Source: Phoronis ovalis (taxonomy: Eukaryota; Phoronida; Phoronidae). From it: DNA of 22,672 bases. The notes beneath the pieces are model-generated. The model worked only from the letters and a program-made list of their open reading frames with translations. It ran no database searches and had not been told where the DNA came from. The position numbers were made by a program, and so were the translations under genes. This document shows positions 1 to 11,500 of this stretch, piece by piece; within the stretch, counting starts at the first letter, position 1, and the number at the start of each line of letters is the position of its first letter. The stretch spans positions 1-22,672 of the forward strand of contig JAOXYB010085275.1 in assembly GCA_028565635.1 (NCBI GenBank), written 5' to 3'.

Positions 1-1026
1 GCTCTCTCAATATCCATTTTATAACGAAAGATATGCAACAAAAATATAACATGTGTGATCAACGATAATTCCAATATAGCGGGTATAGATGACGTCACCC
101 TCCGGAATTCAGGATGGTGTAAGGTGGCGCTACGGTCACCAAGTGCCAGCTTTACAAGTCCCTGTGGACGGCTAACACTCAACATACATGATAGAAAAAA
201 AAAATTTCGAGATAATTAAAAACACTGATGTAAAAGATATAAAAAAGAGAAACAAACATTAAATTTTTTTCTTTTTTTTTCACAAGGACTTGAGCAAGTG
301 GAATGCCCCATTGTCAAAGTTTGGATTAGCTGGACGAATTAATTTTCATTTTCAGAAACATCCTAGTAGGCTAGGGAAAAATAATTAAAAGATATATTTA
401 AATTTCTTGTCAACTAGACCTTTTTGCAATATGTTGCAATATTATCCTTTCATTGTGTAAATTGTTCTTTCTCTTATAATTAGGTATGTTCCGTATGATA
501 GAAATAAGTCGATTCTCTGCTTCCATTTAAATAGTAAAAGGTATATATGCCATATCAGTATTCAATTAGAAACTTAAAATATGCTTAATTCTAATTAATA
601 AAATACTGTTAGTTTTTTTTATAACTTTAGGCTTTACATGAACACAACAGTGAATACTCATTACTGTCTTCATGTTTTATTAATTACAAGAAGAATGCTT
701 CATACATGTATGTGGAAATAAAAAATAAATTCATTAAAACCTAGGTGCATGATCCCTCTAAGCAGACTCTGAGACTTAAAGATACTATGCATCTCAGTTT
801 AAACATATCAAAATGCCATTGGCACCAAAACTTTAAAAAATGGCAATCTATAGTATAAGGGTTGTTACATTTTCAGTTAAGTCCTGGGACATAAATGACA
901 TATTAGATTGGACAAGTAAGCAAGTAAAACGTCCAGCAGAACGATGTTCTCGCAAGATTTCTTCGTGTCAGGACGTTTAGATCCAAGATACAGCGTCCGG
1001 TAACTGGACGTTCAGCCACAGTCTGT
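1..1026. other. AT-rich non-coding stretch, no gene seen
   Basis: No reading frame of convincing length or composition occurs here on either strand. The first 185 bases are less AT-rich than the rest and include a perfect palindromic CRE-type octamer at 90-97. From about 200 to 900 the sequence is mostly A/T runs. I see no splice pattern, RNA gene or recognisable transposon protein. Confidence 0.6.
90..97. promoter_or_regulatory. perfect CRE-like octamer (TGACGTCA)
   Basis: The palindrome TGACGTCA is the full binding site for CREB/ATF bZIP factors. It lies in a locally GC-richer patch, but about 2 kb from the hnRNP-like start codon and without other visible promoter elements. A single octamer could occur by chance, so its role is uncertain. 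Confidence 0.25.
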
Positions 1027-1380
1027 GAAAAACTATTGTCTTTCGAATTTAATAAGAACTCACCCGTACAATGAAATTATTGATACATCAATTGTCTTAG
1101 TTTGTTATTATCAAGTTCAGTACAATCTACATGGGTATTTATATAAGTAAGTCAGAAGATTAGAAATCAGTGAAAATCAATGTAGACGCCCGGGAGATGC
1201 CATTACCGTCACTTCATATTTACTGAGACAATATTTGTTAAAAATTTAAATTTAACAGATGTTGTGCCACAAGAAATGATTTACATATTTTTCACTTGCT
1301 AATAACAAACTAAGACCATCGGAGCATTAATTGTTGTTTCATAATTTTTGTTAATTTAATTAGAAAGACGATAGTTTTTG
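1027..1380. repeat. foldback / MITE-like inverted-repeat element
   Basis: Two arms of roughly 80-85 bases (1027-1110 and 1300-1380) are imperfect reverse complements around a centre of about 190 bases. The inner 17 bases are perfect: 1094-1110 reads gtcttagtttgttatta and 1300-1316 is its exact complement. The outer ends also match (1027 onward against 1361-1380, the aaagac-atagttttt block). The AT-rich core has no coding capacity, which fits a non-autonomous foldback element. I could not identify a clear target-site duplication. Confidence 0.6.
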
Positions 1381-1393
1381 AATAGGAAAGCGT

Positions 1394-1860
1394 TAGGACC
1401 CATAGGTCAGTATTGGGCCTATATTACAAAAGGCGAAGCAACGGAATGTGCCGCCCACCCCAATCCAAAATTTTAGCTTGTGTGTGGTAGCAAACCCAAG
1501 CAATCCGAAATTTTCAAATATTTAAGTAGCAATCTATTTTTACGCAAACTGACTGATGCCTGGTTATATTAAGTTAACTTAGTTATATTAGTCCCAGCTG
1601 ATACAAACCAAATTCCAAAAATCTTTTAATATGGATACAAACCTAAAATTAATCCAAATTATTTGTTGTAAGCAGTGGGTAGCAATCCAAATTTTTGAAT
1701 TTCTTTACCGTAGCAATCCAAAAAAATACAGTACGAAGTATACAATCCAAATCCAAAATGTTTAACTGGGCTGCACACCCCCACCAAAAATACCTTGAGT
1801 ACTCCCCTCCCCCGGGGGCTTGAGCCCCCCCCTCCCGGGGAAGCTGCAGCCTGCACGTTT
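1394..1860. repeat. degenerate repeat patch with recurring 'caatccaaa' motif and a GC-rich hairpin
   Basis: The motif caatccaaa and near variants recur around 1461, 1500, 1650, 1681, 1712 and 1743, usually preceded by tag. The patch ends in an abrupt C/G-rich block at 1803-1840 in otherwise AT-rich DNA. Within it 1814-1820 (gggggct) pairs perfectly with 1823-1829. It looks like the remains of a dispersed repeat. The minus-strand open frames across it have no coding character. Confidence 0.4.
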
Positions 1861-2049
1861 TAATATGCATGTATGTCTTAATATGCAGTTTTATCCGAAC
1901 ATTATATTAAAATAAGTAATAACATGAATCTCCATACAACATTAACTTTAAATTTTGTAAATGGGATGAAAACAGACGCGATATTTTACGCATTATCACC
2001 AAAATGAGCGAGGAATGGGTCCCATGCACAGACAACATACCTTTACTGT

Positions 2050-2059
2050 CCGCCATCTT
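2050..2059 (+). promoter_or_regulatory. YY1-like element in the leader of the hnRNP-like gene
   Basis: CCGCCATCTT matches the YY1 consensus in reverse orientation (GCCGCCATYTT). YY1 sites typically sit at or just downstream of the transcription start of TATA-less housekeeping genes. It lies about 75 bases before the preferred ATG at 2133, which suggests transcription starts near 2000-2050. The start site itself cannot be read from sequence. Confidence 0.35.
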
Positions 2060-2132
2060 TAGTTTAGCCTCGCTTTGGTCCATGCTTGAAAGTTCCGGTA
2101 TCCGGCATCTTTGTGAACCGCGTGGAAACAAA

Positions 2133-2933
2133 ATGTCAGATGATCACGACCGTAAACTCTTTGTCGGTGGATTGGATCTATGTACCACAATAGATACCGT
2201 GGAAGCATTTTTCAATAACCTAACGGATGCTAGAGTCACCGAGTGCGTCTTGAAGCAAGGTACTTCGTCTGGATATGCTTTCTTAACGTTTGAGAGTGCG
2301 GGAGATGTTAATTCCGTACTTAAAATGGGACCTCATGTCATCGACGGGAAAACCATCGATCCTAAACGAGCTAATCCAAAAGGGGGACGTGATGGTGATG
2401 GAAAGAAAATCTTTGTAGGCCGTATTCAAGAAGGAATGGAAGAGGACCAACTGCAAAACTACTTTAGTCGTTTTGGCCAAGTTGACGATGTTGCCATTGT
2501 AAAGAACAAAGAGCAGCCGTTTAGTACCCGAGGTTTTGGCTTTGTAACTTTCAACGATGGGTTGTCTGCAGATAAAGCTCTCAATGAGAATGATGGCCAC
2601 CATGATATCGATGGTTTTCAAGTGGAAGTGAGGAAAGCTCACGAACAGAGAGGTGGTGGTCGTGGCGGTGGCAGAGGTGGTTTTAGCCGAGGCGGTGGAT
2701 TTGGATACAATAGTTATGGAGGTGGCGGATACGCTAGTAACTTCGGCGGTGGTGGTAGTCAGCACTACGGCGGCGGTCAACATTTCGGCGGCGGCGGCGG
2801 CGGTGGTGGCTATGGAAGTTATGGTGGTAGAAGCTATGGCGGCAGTGATTATGGAGGTGGAAGTGGTTATGGCTATGGTCAAGGTAGTGGTGGTGGTGGT
2901 GGTGGTGGCAGCGGCTATCACTGGCAAAACTAA
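2133..2933 (+). CDS. intronless hnRNP A/B/D-type RNA-binding protein, two RRMs and Gly-rich tail
   Basis: A single uninterrupted frame encodes 266 residues. RRM1 spans about residues 8-79, with RNP2 LFVGGL at 9-14 and RNP1 SGYAFLTF at 46-53. RRM2 spans about 92-169, with RNP2 IFVGRI at 93-98 and RNP1 RGFGFVTF at 133-140. An RGG patch follows at 173-186, then a Gly/Tyr/Ser low-complexity tail to the end. The two-RRM plus Gly-rich layout and the DGKTIDPKRA linker are typical of hnRNP A/B/D, Hrp48/DAZAP1 and squid proteins, nuclear-cytoplasmic mRNA-binding factors in splicing, transport and translation. I chose the ATG at 2133 because family members begin a few residues before RRM1 and its context (aaacaaaATG) is good; an in-frame ATG at 2004 would add 43 residues unlike the family. 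RRM1 has a shortened beta2-beta3 loop and RRM2 has Arg for the second Gly of RNP2. No introns and the divergence suggest an old retrocopy that stayed open. I cannot assign the exact orthologue. Confidence 0.88.
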   Translation: MSDDHDRKLFVGGLDLCTTIDTVEAFFNNLTDARVTECVLKQGTSSGYAFLTFESAGDVNSVLKMGPHVIDGKTIDPKRANPKGGRDGDGKKIFVGRIQEGMEEDQLQNYFSRFGQVDDVAIVKNKEQPFSTRGFGFVTFNDGLSADKALNENDGHHDIDGFQVEVRKAHEQRGGGRGGGRGGFSRGGGFGYNSYGGGGYASNFGGGGSQHYGGGQHFGGGGGGGGYGSYGGRSYGGSDYGGGSGYGYGQGSGGGGGGGSGYHWQN

Positions 2934-5260
2934 AGATTTACATGAAGCTGGCATATACACTTATATCTACAATACACAAGTGAGCAAGTTGATGCCATAT
3001 CTAAGATTGTAATCTATGAACCATTCTCGCAGACATATTAAAAAGTATTTATCAATGTATTCAACAGGCAGTTCTCTAGATCACCCTACAGCCTTTCTTG
3101 TGGACGTAAACTATTTGTATTCTTCCAGTTAAAGTGAACCTAAATCATTTGTTAATTGCGGACAGTACGAGACTTGAAAAGCACCATATTTTCTGTGACT
3201 TCTATCAGACCCCGTTTATTAATTCTAAATACAGAAGAGTATCTAACAAACGTGTTACTGTGACAAGGACAGTTTGTGAAAAATTATTGTGATTCATCAT
3301 TCCTACTTGCCATGTGCGTTTGTTTAAATAGTGTAAATACATTGAAGCACAATGAGTCATTTTTTTTTACTCACCATATTGGAGGATGACAATTTTGAAG
3401 AATAACAAGACATTCTAACAATGTTGTAACAGAGAAAAATGTCATGTTAGTACCTTCAGTATGATTTTCAACAAAAACTTCCAAAAAAACATGTTTAGTG
3501 ATGGTTATGTTGGATTTGCTGACGATGGCTAAATGTTGTTGGAACTTGCAAAGATTTCAGTAAAAAGAAACAGGTTTATTAACTGTAATTTGTGTCGAAT
3601 ACAATGTAAATCCTGAATCAGCTGCCTCTGCTTTTAAAGGGTGTGGTATTTAACAAGGCCATGATGTACACATGTTATGTGAACTTTTAAGTAACAATAG
3701 AGCCGGATTACATACCTTGTTCTACTGCATACTGGATTAGCAGTATAATTGCTTGCAACACAAAGTAATAATAATTATCAAGACTACTGAAATGTCTATA
3801 TACTTATACAAAGGTACTGAATGTATAATTACTAAATGTTAACTATTACTAAATACTAAATGTTAAAAAACAATGGCTGCTTTTATTCTCAGTCACACAT
3901 ATTTTGAAACTAAAACTAATCTTTTGTTCGTTGAATATATAAATGAAAGGCATAGTTCAATGTTTGTTCATAACGATATTTTCAGAAAAGAAACTGCAAA
4001 AAAGGGTACATAACAGCTTTTGTTTTCAGTGTAGTACAGGTAATCGTAACACTGGTAATAATTTGCAACAAAGTTGTGTGTACATAATTCTGTGCCGTTT
4101 TACTTTATTAAAATTTTGCTTAAAAGTTTGGTAAATAATTTTTAACAGTTGTTATTAAGCTGTATAACAAGAAATGTTATATATGTCAGTGTTGAGGCTT
4201 AGAATAATTTTGTTTCAGTTAAAATAGGACCCTTTCAATTTACAGTTTTAAATCTTTTCCACCAAGAGATATTGTGAAAACTGAGGTTTAGGATCAGCCT
4301 TCGGTCATTTCATCGACAGTTTCCAAATTTGTAGACCGTTTTGGAAAACTTTGTCTAATTATTTATTTTGCAGTTGAATTTATCCAATCTTCTGCTTTGA
4401 TAAACTATTTTGAATGGCATCAATGATGATGTTGCCTACATATCCTCTTGTTGGCAAACTAGGGAAACTGGAATTAGAAAGGGTATCTTAGATGTGATTG
4501 AGAGTTCATGTAAATGGTGGTAATTTTTTACTGTGTGTATAGAGTTTCTTTCATGGAGTAACTTTGTAGTTATTTTATCATTCTTGTATTTGTGTGACAG
4601 ACACCTTCAGAATAAACTTAAAATAATTCTTAAAACCTGCTGGTTTCAAAACCAGAAAACCTTGCTATATTGTGATTTGATAATATCTGGATCAAAATTT
4701 GTCGGGCTAGGGGAACTGCTGAACCTTCACTCTGAGCAGATAATTATATATGTTCCATGAAACATATATATCAGAAACATGTGCAGAACTGAAGAAAAGT
4801 AATTTACTAAGAGTGCTGAACCTTGTGCACTAGCAACACCTTTGATGAAATTTTTTTGGAGCAATAAGGAACTTTGTAAATCAAAAAATGTCCAAATATA
4901 TATTCATCTCCTTGGGAATTTGTAGTCTTACAATTAAAAGGACTTCTAATCTAATTTGAGGGAGCATCAGTTCACAAACCGATGAAATTTAATAGTTTCG
5001 GTCTATGTTGTATGTAGCTATGTTTACAGTGTCTATTATCAGATTGACTCTTGACAAATTTATCATCAGCCAACATAGTACTTGCTTTAGATAGCGTTCT
5101 TCAGTCATGTGGATGGAAAATTGAAGACTGGTTTGTTGATAAGAATGTTCAAATAGAGTTCTTTTTATGTTCAAAATAGACTCCGTATTGATATACTCTT
5201 GTGTAAAATTAGGAAATATCACATGATTCTGTAATCAGTCTTTAACATAAACTTATTTTT
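2934..5260. other. presumed 3' UTR of the hnRNP-like gene and intergenic DNA
   Basis: No convincing coding sequence is present; the short open frames have no family features. Possible + strand polyadenylation signals are ATTAAA at 3037-3042, about 100 bases past the stop, and the first canonical AATAAA at 4611-4616, which would imply a 3' UTR of about 1.7 kb. I cannot decide between them. No poly(A) tract or target duplication marks the end of a young retrocopy. Confidence 0.5.
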
Positions 5261-5261
5261 T

Positions 5262-6690
5262 TATGCCCATCTTCACAGTGACTGGGCATATAGCTGTAGC
5301 GTCATTGTTGTTGTCGTACGTAACAGTTTCTGTGTCTCGCAGTAACAGCTTCAGTTTTTACCCGATCAGCTTCATATTCGGTACAGGGAAAGTATATATA
5401 CATGTCAAAATTAAAGTGCAGGTCGTGTATAATTTGGATTTTTTTTTATTATACTTCCATTCTGGCCAACTGATGGCCGTGTTTGTTCCCATATTGCTCC
5501 CTCTTCGGGAAAGACCAAACATATTAGGCTAAGTGATATTTAAAATGACCTTTAGAAGTATGTCAAATGCTGATGCAAATCTGACATTTTTTGTTATGTG
5601 TAACACTTTCTTTGTTTTGCAATAACTGCTTCAGTTTTTATTCAGTCAGCTTCGTCTAAGCATCGTTTCGTAATAATTTTGACTTGGATCCCTTCCAAGA
5701 TGGCCAGCTAATGGCCATGTTTGTTCTTGAGATTACATGTGTCGCAATAACAGCGTCAGTTTTTATTCCATCTGCTTCATATTTGGTATAAAGTACAGGT
5801 TGGTATAATTTTGACCCAGATTACTTCCATTATGGCCAACTGGTAGCCATGTTTGTTTCCAAGAAGGCACGTCATTTTGCGCCTATTTCGTTTAAGACTA
5901 AGTGTTGACTTCGCAATTCAAAGGTGGATTAACGAAGCCCATAGCCTGGTGAGTGCATTAAGCTAGGTAACATTTTTAAGTGACCTCAAGAAGTAAGTTC
6001 TAATGCTGATTGGAATCCTCAACATTTTTTGTTGTGCGTAACTCTTTAACTCGCGGGAACTGCTTCAGTTTTTATTTGATCCACTTTATATTAAGTACAT
6101 GGTAAATACAGGTCAAAGTGCTGGTCGCCTGTAGTTGTGACCCAGATCACGTATAAGATGGCTGACTGGCGGCTATGTTTATTCGTAAGATGGTAATGTT
6201 CATGTTGCACCCATTTCGAAAAAGATGAATCCAGAGAAGGCATGACATGTAGCACCTATTTTGGTAAAAGGCTAAGTGTTGACTAAGCAATTTGAAGGTG
6301 GATTCACGAAGGCCACAGGTTTATGTGTGTATTAGGCTACGTGCCATTTTCAAATTGACCATGAGAAGTATATAAAATTTGATATGAATCTTCAACAGTT
6401 TTCGCTGCACATAACACTTTATTTTGCAATAACTACTTCAGTTTTTATCCAATCAGCTTCATATTCGGTACAGAGAACTACAGGTCAAAGTCTCTCAAAA
6501 TGCCAGGGCACTACGTGGCATGCCCTCTCGGGAACAAACCTGGCCACCAGTCAGCCATGTTGGAAGTACTCATAATGGGTGTCAAAATTATATCTGACCT
6601 GTACTTTGACCTGTATTTATCCTGTGCCAAATACGAAGATGATCCGATAAAAGCTAAAGCTGTTATCCTGAGGCAAAGAAAAGGTTACAT
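5262..6690. repeat. array of degenerate copies of a dispersed repeat with a hairpin head, last copy inverted
   Basis: The array opens with a small hairpin: tatgccca at 5262-5269 pairs with tgggcata at 5283-5290. A block related to cagtttttatccgatcagct, followed by ttcatattcggtacagg, recurs at about 5352, 5632, 5757, 6066 and 6439. Each is followed at intervals by 'tggccaactg-tggccatgtttgtt' and, in fuller copies, by 'aaggtggatt-acgaag'. Copies differ by many substitutions and indels and are spaced 125-373 bases apart. From about 6497 to 6690 the same blocks appear in reverse complement. The frames here are repeat-derived and not genes. Confidence 0.7.
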
Positions 6691-8292
6691 ATGACGACCA
6701 CGCATAGTGATGGGCAGTGAAATGTACGTGAAGTAAAAAGTTAGTTTAACACTGAACATTTTATTAATATATGCACTATTAACTGGATATAGATTTTTTG
6801 CTGCAACACAATTAAAATCTACAGTATTTTGAAGAAACCAATAACTTATAACATGGACACAATTAACATTTCTATACATTTGCATTAAATTCTAAATAGT
6901 TAACTATACAAGTTTATCTACAGCAATATACCACAAATGTGATATTTCATATGTGCAAAGCCAGTTACTAAAAAAGAAAGACACAGAATCTAAGTTACGA
7001 TAAAAGTAACAAAACTTCAACAAAAAAAATACACTAGCTCGGATCACTTTCATAACAGTTTCCATCGAAATATAAAATTTGATGTTTGTCGTACATGATG
7101 TCCAGAAGCACACAAAAGATGCAAAATTTAAAAGTCTATTAAGTGTTATGAATAATCTGCATATGACGTCCAATCTGCTAGTGATTGTTAAGTAAATTAA
7201 CAGGTACCATTTACATTGGCAGAATTTCTGAACAGGAGTTTCAGTATTTTCTAGCAATTGAAAGCAACGGGAGAAAGAAAGCGAGAGTCTTGCCATGGGA
7301 GACTTGACAGCTATGTATTTAAATGTGGCACCTTTCGTGTATGAAAATTTTTATAATGTTATAACTAACATACAGTTAAAGTTTTCAAAGTAATTATGGT
7401 AAAACTACTAATTTAAATAAGAATGAAGCACCACATAGCAGAGTTGAGACCACTAAAATAACCATGATATAAAATTTTTGAGGGATTGCGTTAATCTTGT
7501 ATCTAAATGTGTTCGAACTAAGTTCTGGAAAAATCAAAAGTTTCAATCACATAAATTTGTTAAACGGCACGCATAATAAATTTAATCTCCGTTAATTTAC
7601 TGGAGATTACTGATTTCCACATCAGTAAATTGTTTTCCTTTGAGCTATATAGAACTGACTCTAAAAATAGCACTCGCTCAAACATGCAAGTTTTTTTAAA
7701 TTATGCCAAAAATATGATATAAATTATGTTACACAAAAATTAAGAAATTTTACCATAACTGATATTAATTAATTTTGTACAAATTGAGGTAGAAGCTAAT
7801 AAAGCAACTAAATTACTAATATTGGGATTAGTACGAAACAAACATAAACACTGAACAGAAATTGGTATTTCTACGCGGAAAGCGACTTGCTGTATTTCCG
7901 GTGCAAATTTTGAATCTCGACAGGGTTAGATAGCAAGCTCATAAGAGATGCTTTCGAATCCCCTAAAATTATGCAGGTAAACTGTAACATCCCCAGCCTG
8001 AATTTACTGGTATGCGTTTTGCACTATAATTTTTAGCTGAATTAGGGCCAGAAAACCAATAGACGTAATTTGAGGTAATTGTTTTTTACAGGATTTCTCG
8101 GACTACTCTGCCATGTTTCTAAAAACTAGCAATCCAAATTGCGAACGTATGCAATGACAATTGTTTATGTCCAAGGGATATTTTCTTATTTATGACTTTG
8201 ATATAAAACATTGTTTTATGTGTAGTAGATAGATGAATAATAAATATTTCAAGGACAGCTTTTGAAACTAGTACTCTTAGGGTACTTTGCAT
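6691..8292 (-). other. presumed 3' UTR / downstream flank of the nuclear receptor gene
   Basis: AT-rich non-coding sequence lies between the receptor stop codon and the repeat array. Reading the minus strand, the first canonical AATAAA after the stop is at 6765-6760, with an ATTAAA variant at 7586-7581. The receptor mRNA may therefore have a 3' UTR of 0.7-1.5 kb ending just before the repeat array. The 130-codon minus-strand frame at 6904-7296 has biased, Phe/Cys-rich composition and no family resemblance, and I do not count it as a gene. Confidence 0.45.
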
Positions 8293-8534
8293 TTAGTCTG
8301 CCAGATCAAAAATTTCCGCTAAAAGTCCTTCTGAAAACTCCATTGTGCCCTTCAGAGTAATCAGCATTCTTTTCTGCTCGCTGCTCAATTCTCGCAAGTT
8401 TGAAATGATCATAAGGAGACGAGGAAATAAACCCACAGGACCTGGGTGTCGTAGTGACATCTGGTGTTGAAGAGCTTGAATTAAAATCTCCTGAAGTTTG
8501 TTGACCTTTTCTCTGTTATTCAAACCAGGACGAT
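8293..8534 (-). CDS. nuclear receptor exon 8: LBD helices 9-12, AF-2 and stop
   Basis: The last coding exon follows an acceptor ending in ctttcag and completes a split Asp codon, giving ITP-D-RPGL across the junction. It encodes residues 780-859: helices 9-10 ([15 protein letters not shown], the usual dimer surface), helix 11, and a helix 12 with AF-2 motif LLAEIF at 850-855. The TAA stop is at 8295-8293. An intact AF-2 argues for a receptor able to recruit coactivators, unlike vertebrate Rev-erb, which lacks helix 12. Confidence 0.93.
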
Positions 8535-11500
8535 CTGAAAGTGTAATAGTATCCTAGTAATATTGTTTACATCATACAAACACACACAATCACACACACA
8601 CATTGCATCATTCTGTATCATTTGATAAATTAGCACTTCTTTGAACATACATTTAAAAAATATAATAAAACAGTCATTTCAAAATCAAAGTACTACATAT
8701 ATAAAGTTTACACAAACAAGCTTTCGACATCATCACAGTTGCCAACAAGCGGTGCCCATACTTGATTAACAGCATACTGTATATTAACTTGTGTTAGTTC
8801 AAACACATTTCATTCAATACTGCTCTTTATTTCAGTCATAGTCACGCCATTGTTATGTTGTGAGATTTACACTTTACTAACTAGAAAACCCTGCACAAGT
8901 TCATTGAAAGGAGAAGTCATTATGGAGTATCAAATGTCGTATTTGTGAATTGTAATATGGTGCAGTATGTGGACCTCGTGGCAAAACAGTGTCCAAAAAA
9001 TACTTTCACTGGCAGAGGCATATACTGTGGGATATTCCTTTGTCCACTGAGTATGAAACTAAACAGTATAAAAACCATTCGTTTGATTTTGCATGCTCTG
9101 GACTAGGCATGTGTGCTGTAGTCATTCCAAAGTATTGACAGGATTTATAAAAGCAATTCCGCATTTTCAAACTGTCCCCACTTAGGCTTTAGATATTTGC
9201 AATTATGAAGTATGAAGTAAATCAAGTTAGAACTACTACTTCTACCAATTACTGGCCGCACTTCAACAAACTGAAGATTAATACCCAAAGAGTGAGGTAA
9301 AGGGATGAAGTAGTTAATAACGAATTGTTAACACTATACATGCTTATCGTCGTCCAACATAGCACATGATAGTATAAAATAAGAGTCTTAAAAATAATGA
9401 ATGTGCGCGCATTTGATAAACAAGAAATGTGTCAGAATGAATGTTTATTTGAAGAGATACCGGTAAACTTAACTTAATCCAATATAAAATTAGTCTGAAA
9501 CTGAATATACCTGTTAAGCAAAGATAGCTCTTGGTCATGTCACAAGACCTCATCAATCCTTTTTGAAATGGCAGGGAGAGGTCACCTACTCACCACATGA
9601 CAAGTCACCTCGTCATCATATGACATATAGAAATAACTCCTACCTGGTGTGATAAGCATAAGTGCAGCAAACAAGGAAACTTCTGGATTACTCAAGTTAA
9701 ATGCATTAAATCGACTGGCGAAGTTGAATAACAAATCCACATAGGCTGGTCCCATGACAAAACTAGACTTCAGCTGTTCACGAGTGTAGGCAGTGTCGAT
9801 ACTAACTAGAAGCATTGTACTCGTGTCGCTGTCAATAAACGACGCATGCATCACGCATGCAACCTGAAATGACACAATTGTGACTATGTGAACAAAAGTT
9901 AAATATTCTCTACAACTGATTATGAAATAGCACACTGTGGACCTGATGACATCACTCAGCAATGAATTATGTATGCACGACTACACCTTTTTCTATTTAG
10001 TGACACCACCGGAACTTTGAATTATAGAGTAGTTATCATATGATTTGTACAACGTTGTAAAAATAACGGAGGTAAGATAATTCCTGTTTAACATATGTCA
10101 CTCCTGAAAAGCGAGGACACTCAAAGAAAGGTGCAGTTTAGATACAGAATAAAGGAATTGCTGAGAACACTGTATGTTAGTAAATATCTCATCAAGTCAA
10201 AGGCTCAAACCTCGAAACAACTGATTGAAAGTTGGTTCTTCCGTTAAGCTTGAACTCCCTGACAGTTTCATTTAACAAAAAATTAACTTTGTAAAATAAC
10301 ACATTTGTGACAAAAAAAATTATATAGCCTGTTTTTTACAAGGGCAGGAATAATTATGAACCTCCTTTCATAAGTGTTTTAACAATAAACTGTGAAGGTG
10401 ATGAAAAAAACACGGTTTTAACTCACATTTGTATTGAGCATTTGAATAGAAATTGCCATGTAAATATTTTTATAAGGATAGATAACATTATTTATTAAAC
10501 TGAATTTGTAAAACAGTTGTGGATTTGTTTATTAGCTAGATTTTAATGCACATCTACCACGCTAATGAAACCCACCACATTTTTTGTAGTCTTTCAGTTT
10601 ACCTCAAATGAGCCTCCTTTTATTAAGCTGATCTGATCATCGGTATCGAGAGCAGAAAAGCCTGGAATTCTTTTAGCAAAATTCACTACATCCGCTATAG
10701 CATCATTAAAACGAGCTTCGAAGGCCTTCCAACATGTTTGTGCTTCTTCTGGTGTGAGAGAATTGGGCACCTAAAACAAAAAGTTTAATATACAGCACAT
10801 GCTCTTAGATTGACACTGACTAGAGAAATTTGTCATGTCAAATGTCCATCACATGCCCCTATGATTACATCATATTGTGGTTCGTGACCCCAATTTGTTT
10901 CTGGACAGTGCAATTTTTGAAGTAGTATGTGTTACATACGTAAAGCTAAGTACCAGATATGATCAATGTCAAAGATCTGCACTTTAACATGTATTTACCC
11001 AAATATGAAGTTGATCAGATAAAAACTCTGGCTCTTCTTGGAACATATCATCTTGAGAAGAAACATGGCCAGTTGGCCATCTTGAAAGTGATCCAGGTCA
11101 AAATTATACCATGCCTTTGACAAGTCATGAATTTATCCTGTACTGTTACAAAGCTGATCAGGTAGAAACTGGAGCAGTTATTGTGAGACAAAGCAAGCAT
11201 TACACAAAATAAAACTGTAGATTTGTAACAGCATTTGACCCACCTTTCAAGGTCACTCAAAAATGTCTTTACCCTAACATGAACAAACATAGCTACCAGT
11301 CAGCCATATTAGAAGTAATTTGGGTCAATATTGCACCTTGAAATGAATTTGACCTATACTTACTCTGTCTGAATATAAAGGTTGATCGGATAAAAACTGA
11401 AGCTGTTATTTCAACGTATCATCACAAAAACAAACATCTTTGAAGTACAAGTGAACCAGTTCAAATATATATTAAACGAAAAATGTCAAAGATGTGGATC

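Noticed and set aside
2004-2132. N-terminal extension of the hnRNP-like protein from the ATG at 2004
   Set aside because: The 43 added residues do not resemble the family, overlap a YY1-like leader element, and the ATG at 2133 sits where relatives start. It remains possible.
2283-2960. Thr/Ala-rich minus-strand frame opposite the hnRNP-like gene
   Set aside because: It is a shadow of the Gly-codon repeat on the opposite strand.
2653-3012. Val/Ala-rich plus-strand frame overlapping the Gly tail
   Set aside because: It is a frame-shifted reading of the same Gly codons.
6904-7296. 130-codon minus-strand frame
   Set aside because: It has a hydrophobic, Phe/Cys-rich chance composition, lies in the presumed receptor 3' UTR, and has no family or splice signal.
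8577-8604. CA-rich tract as a noteworthy microsatellite
   Set aside because: It is short and interrupted, and ordinary for an intron.
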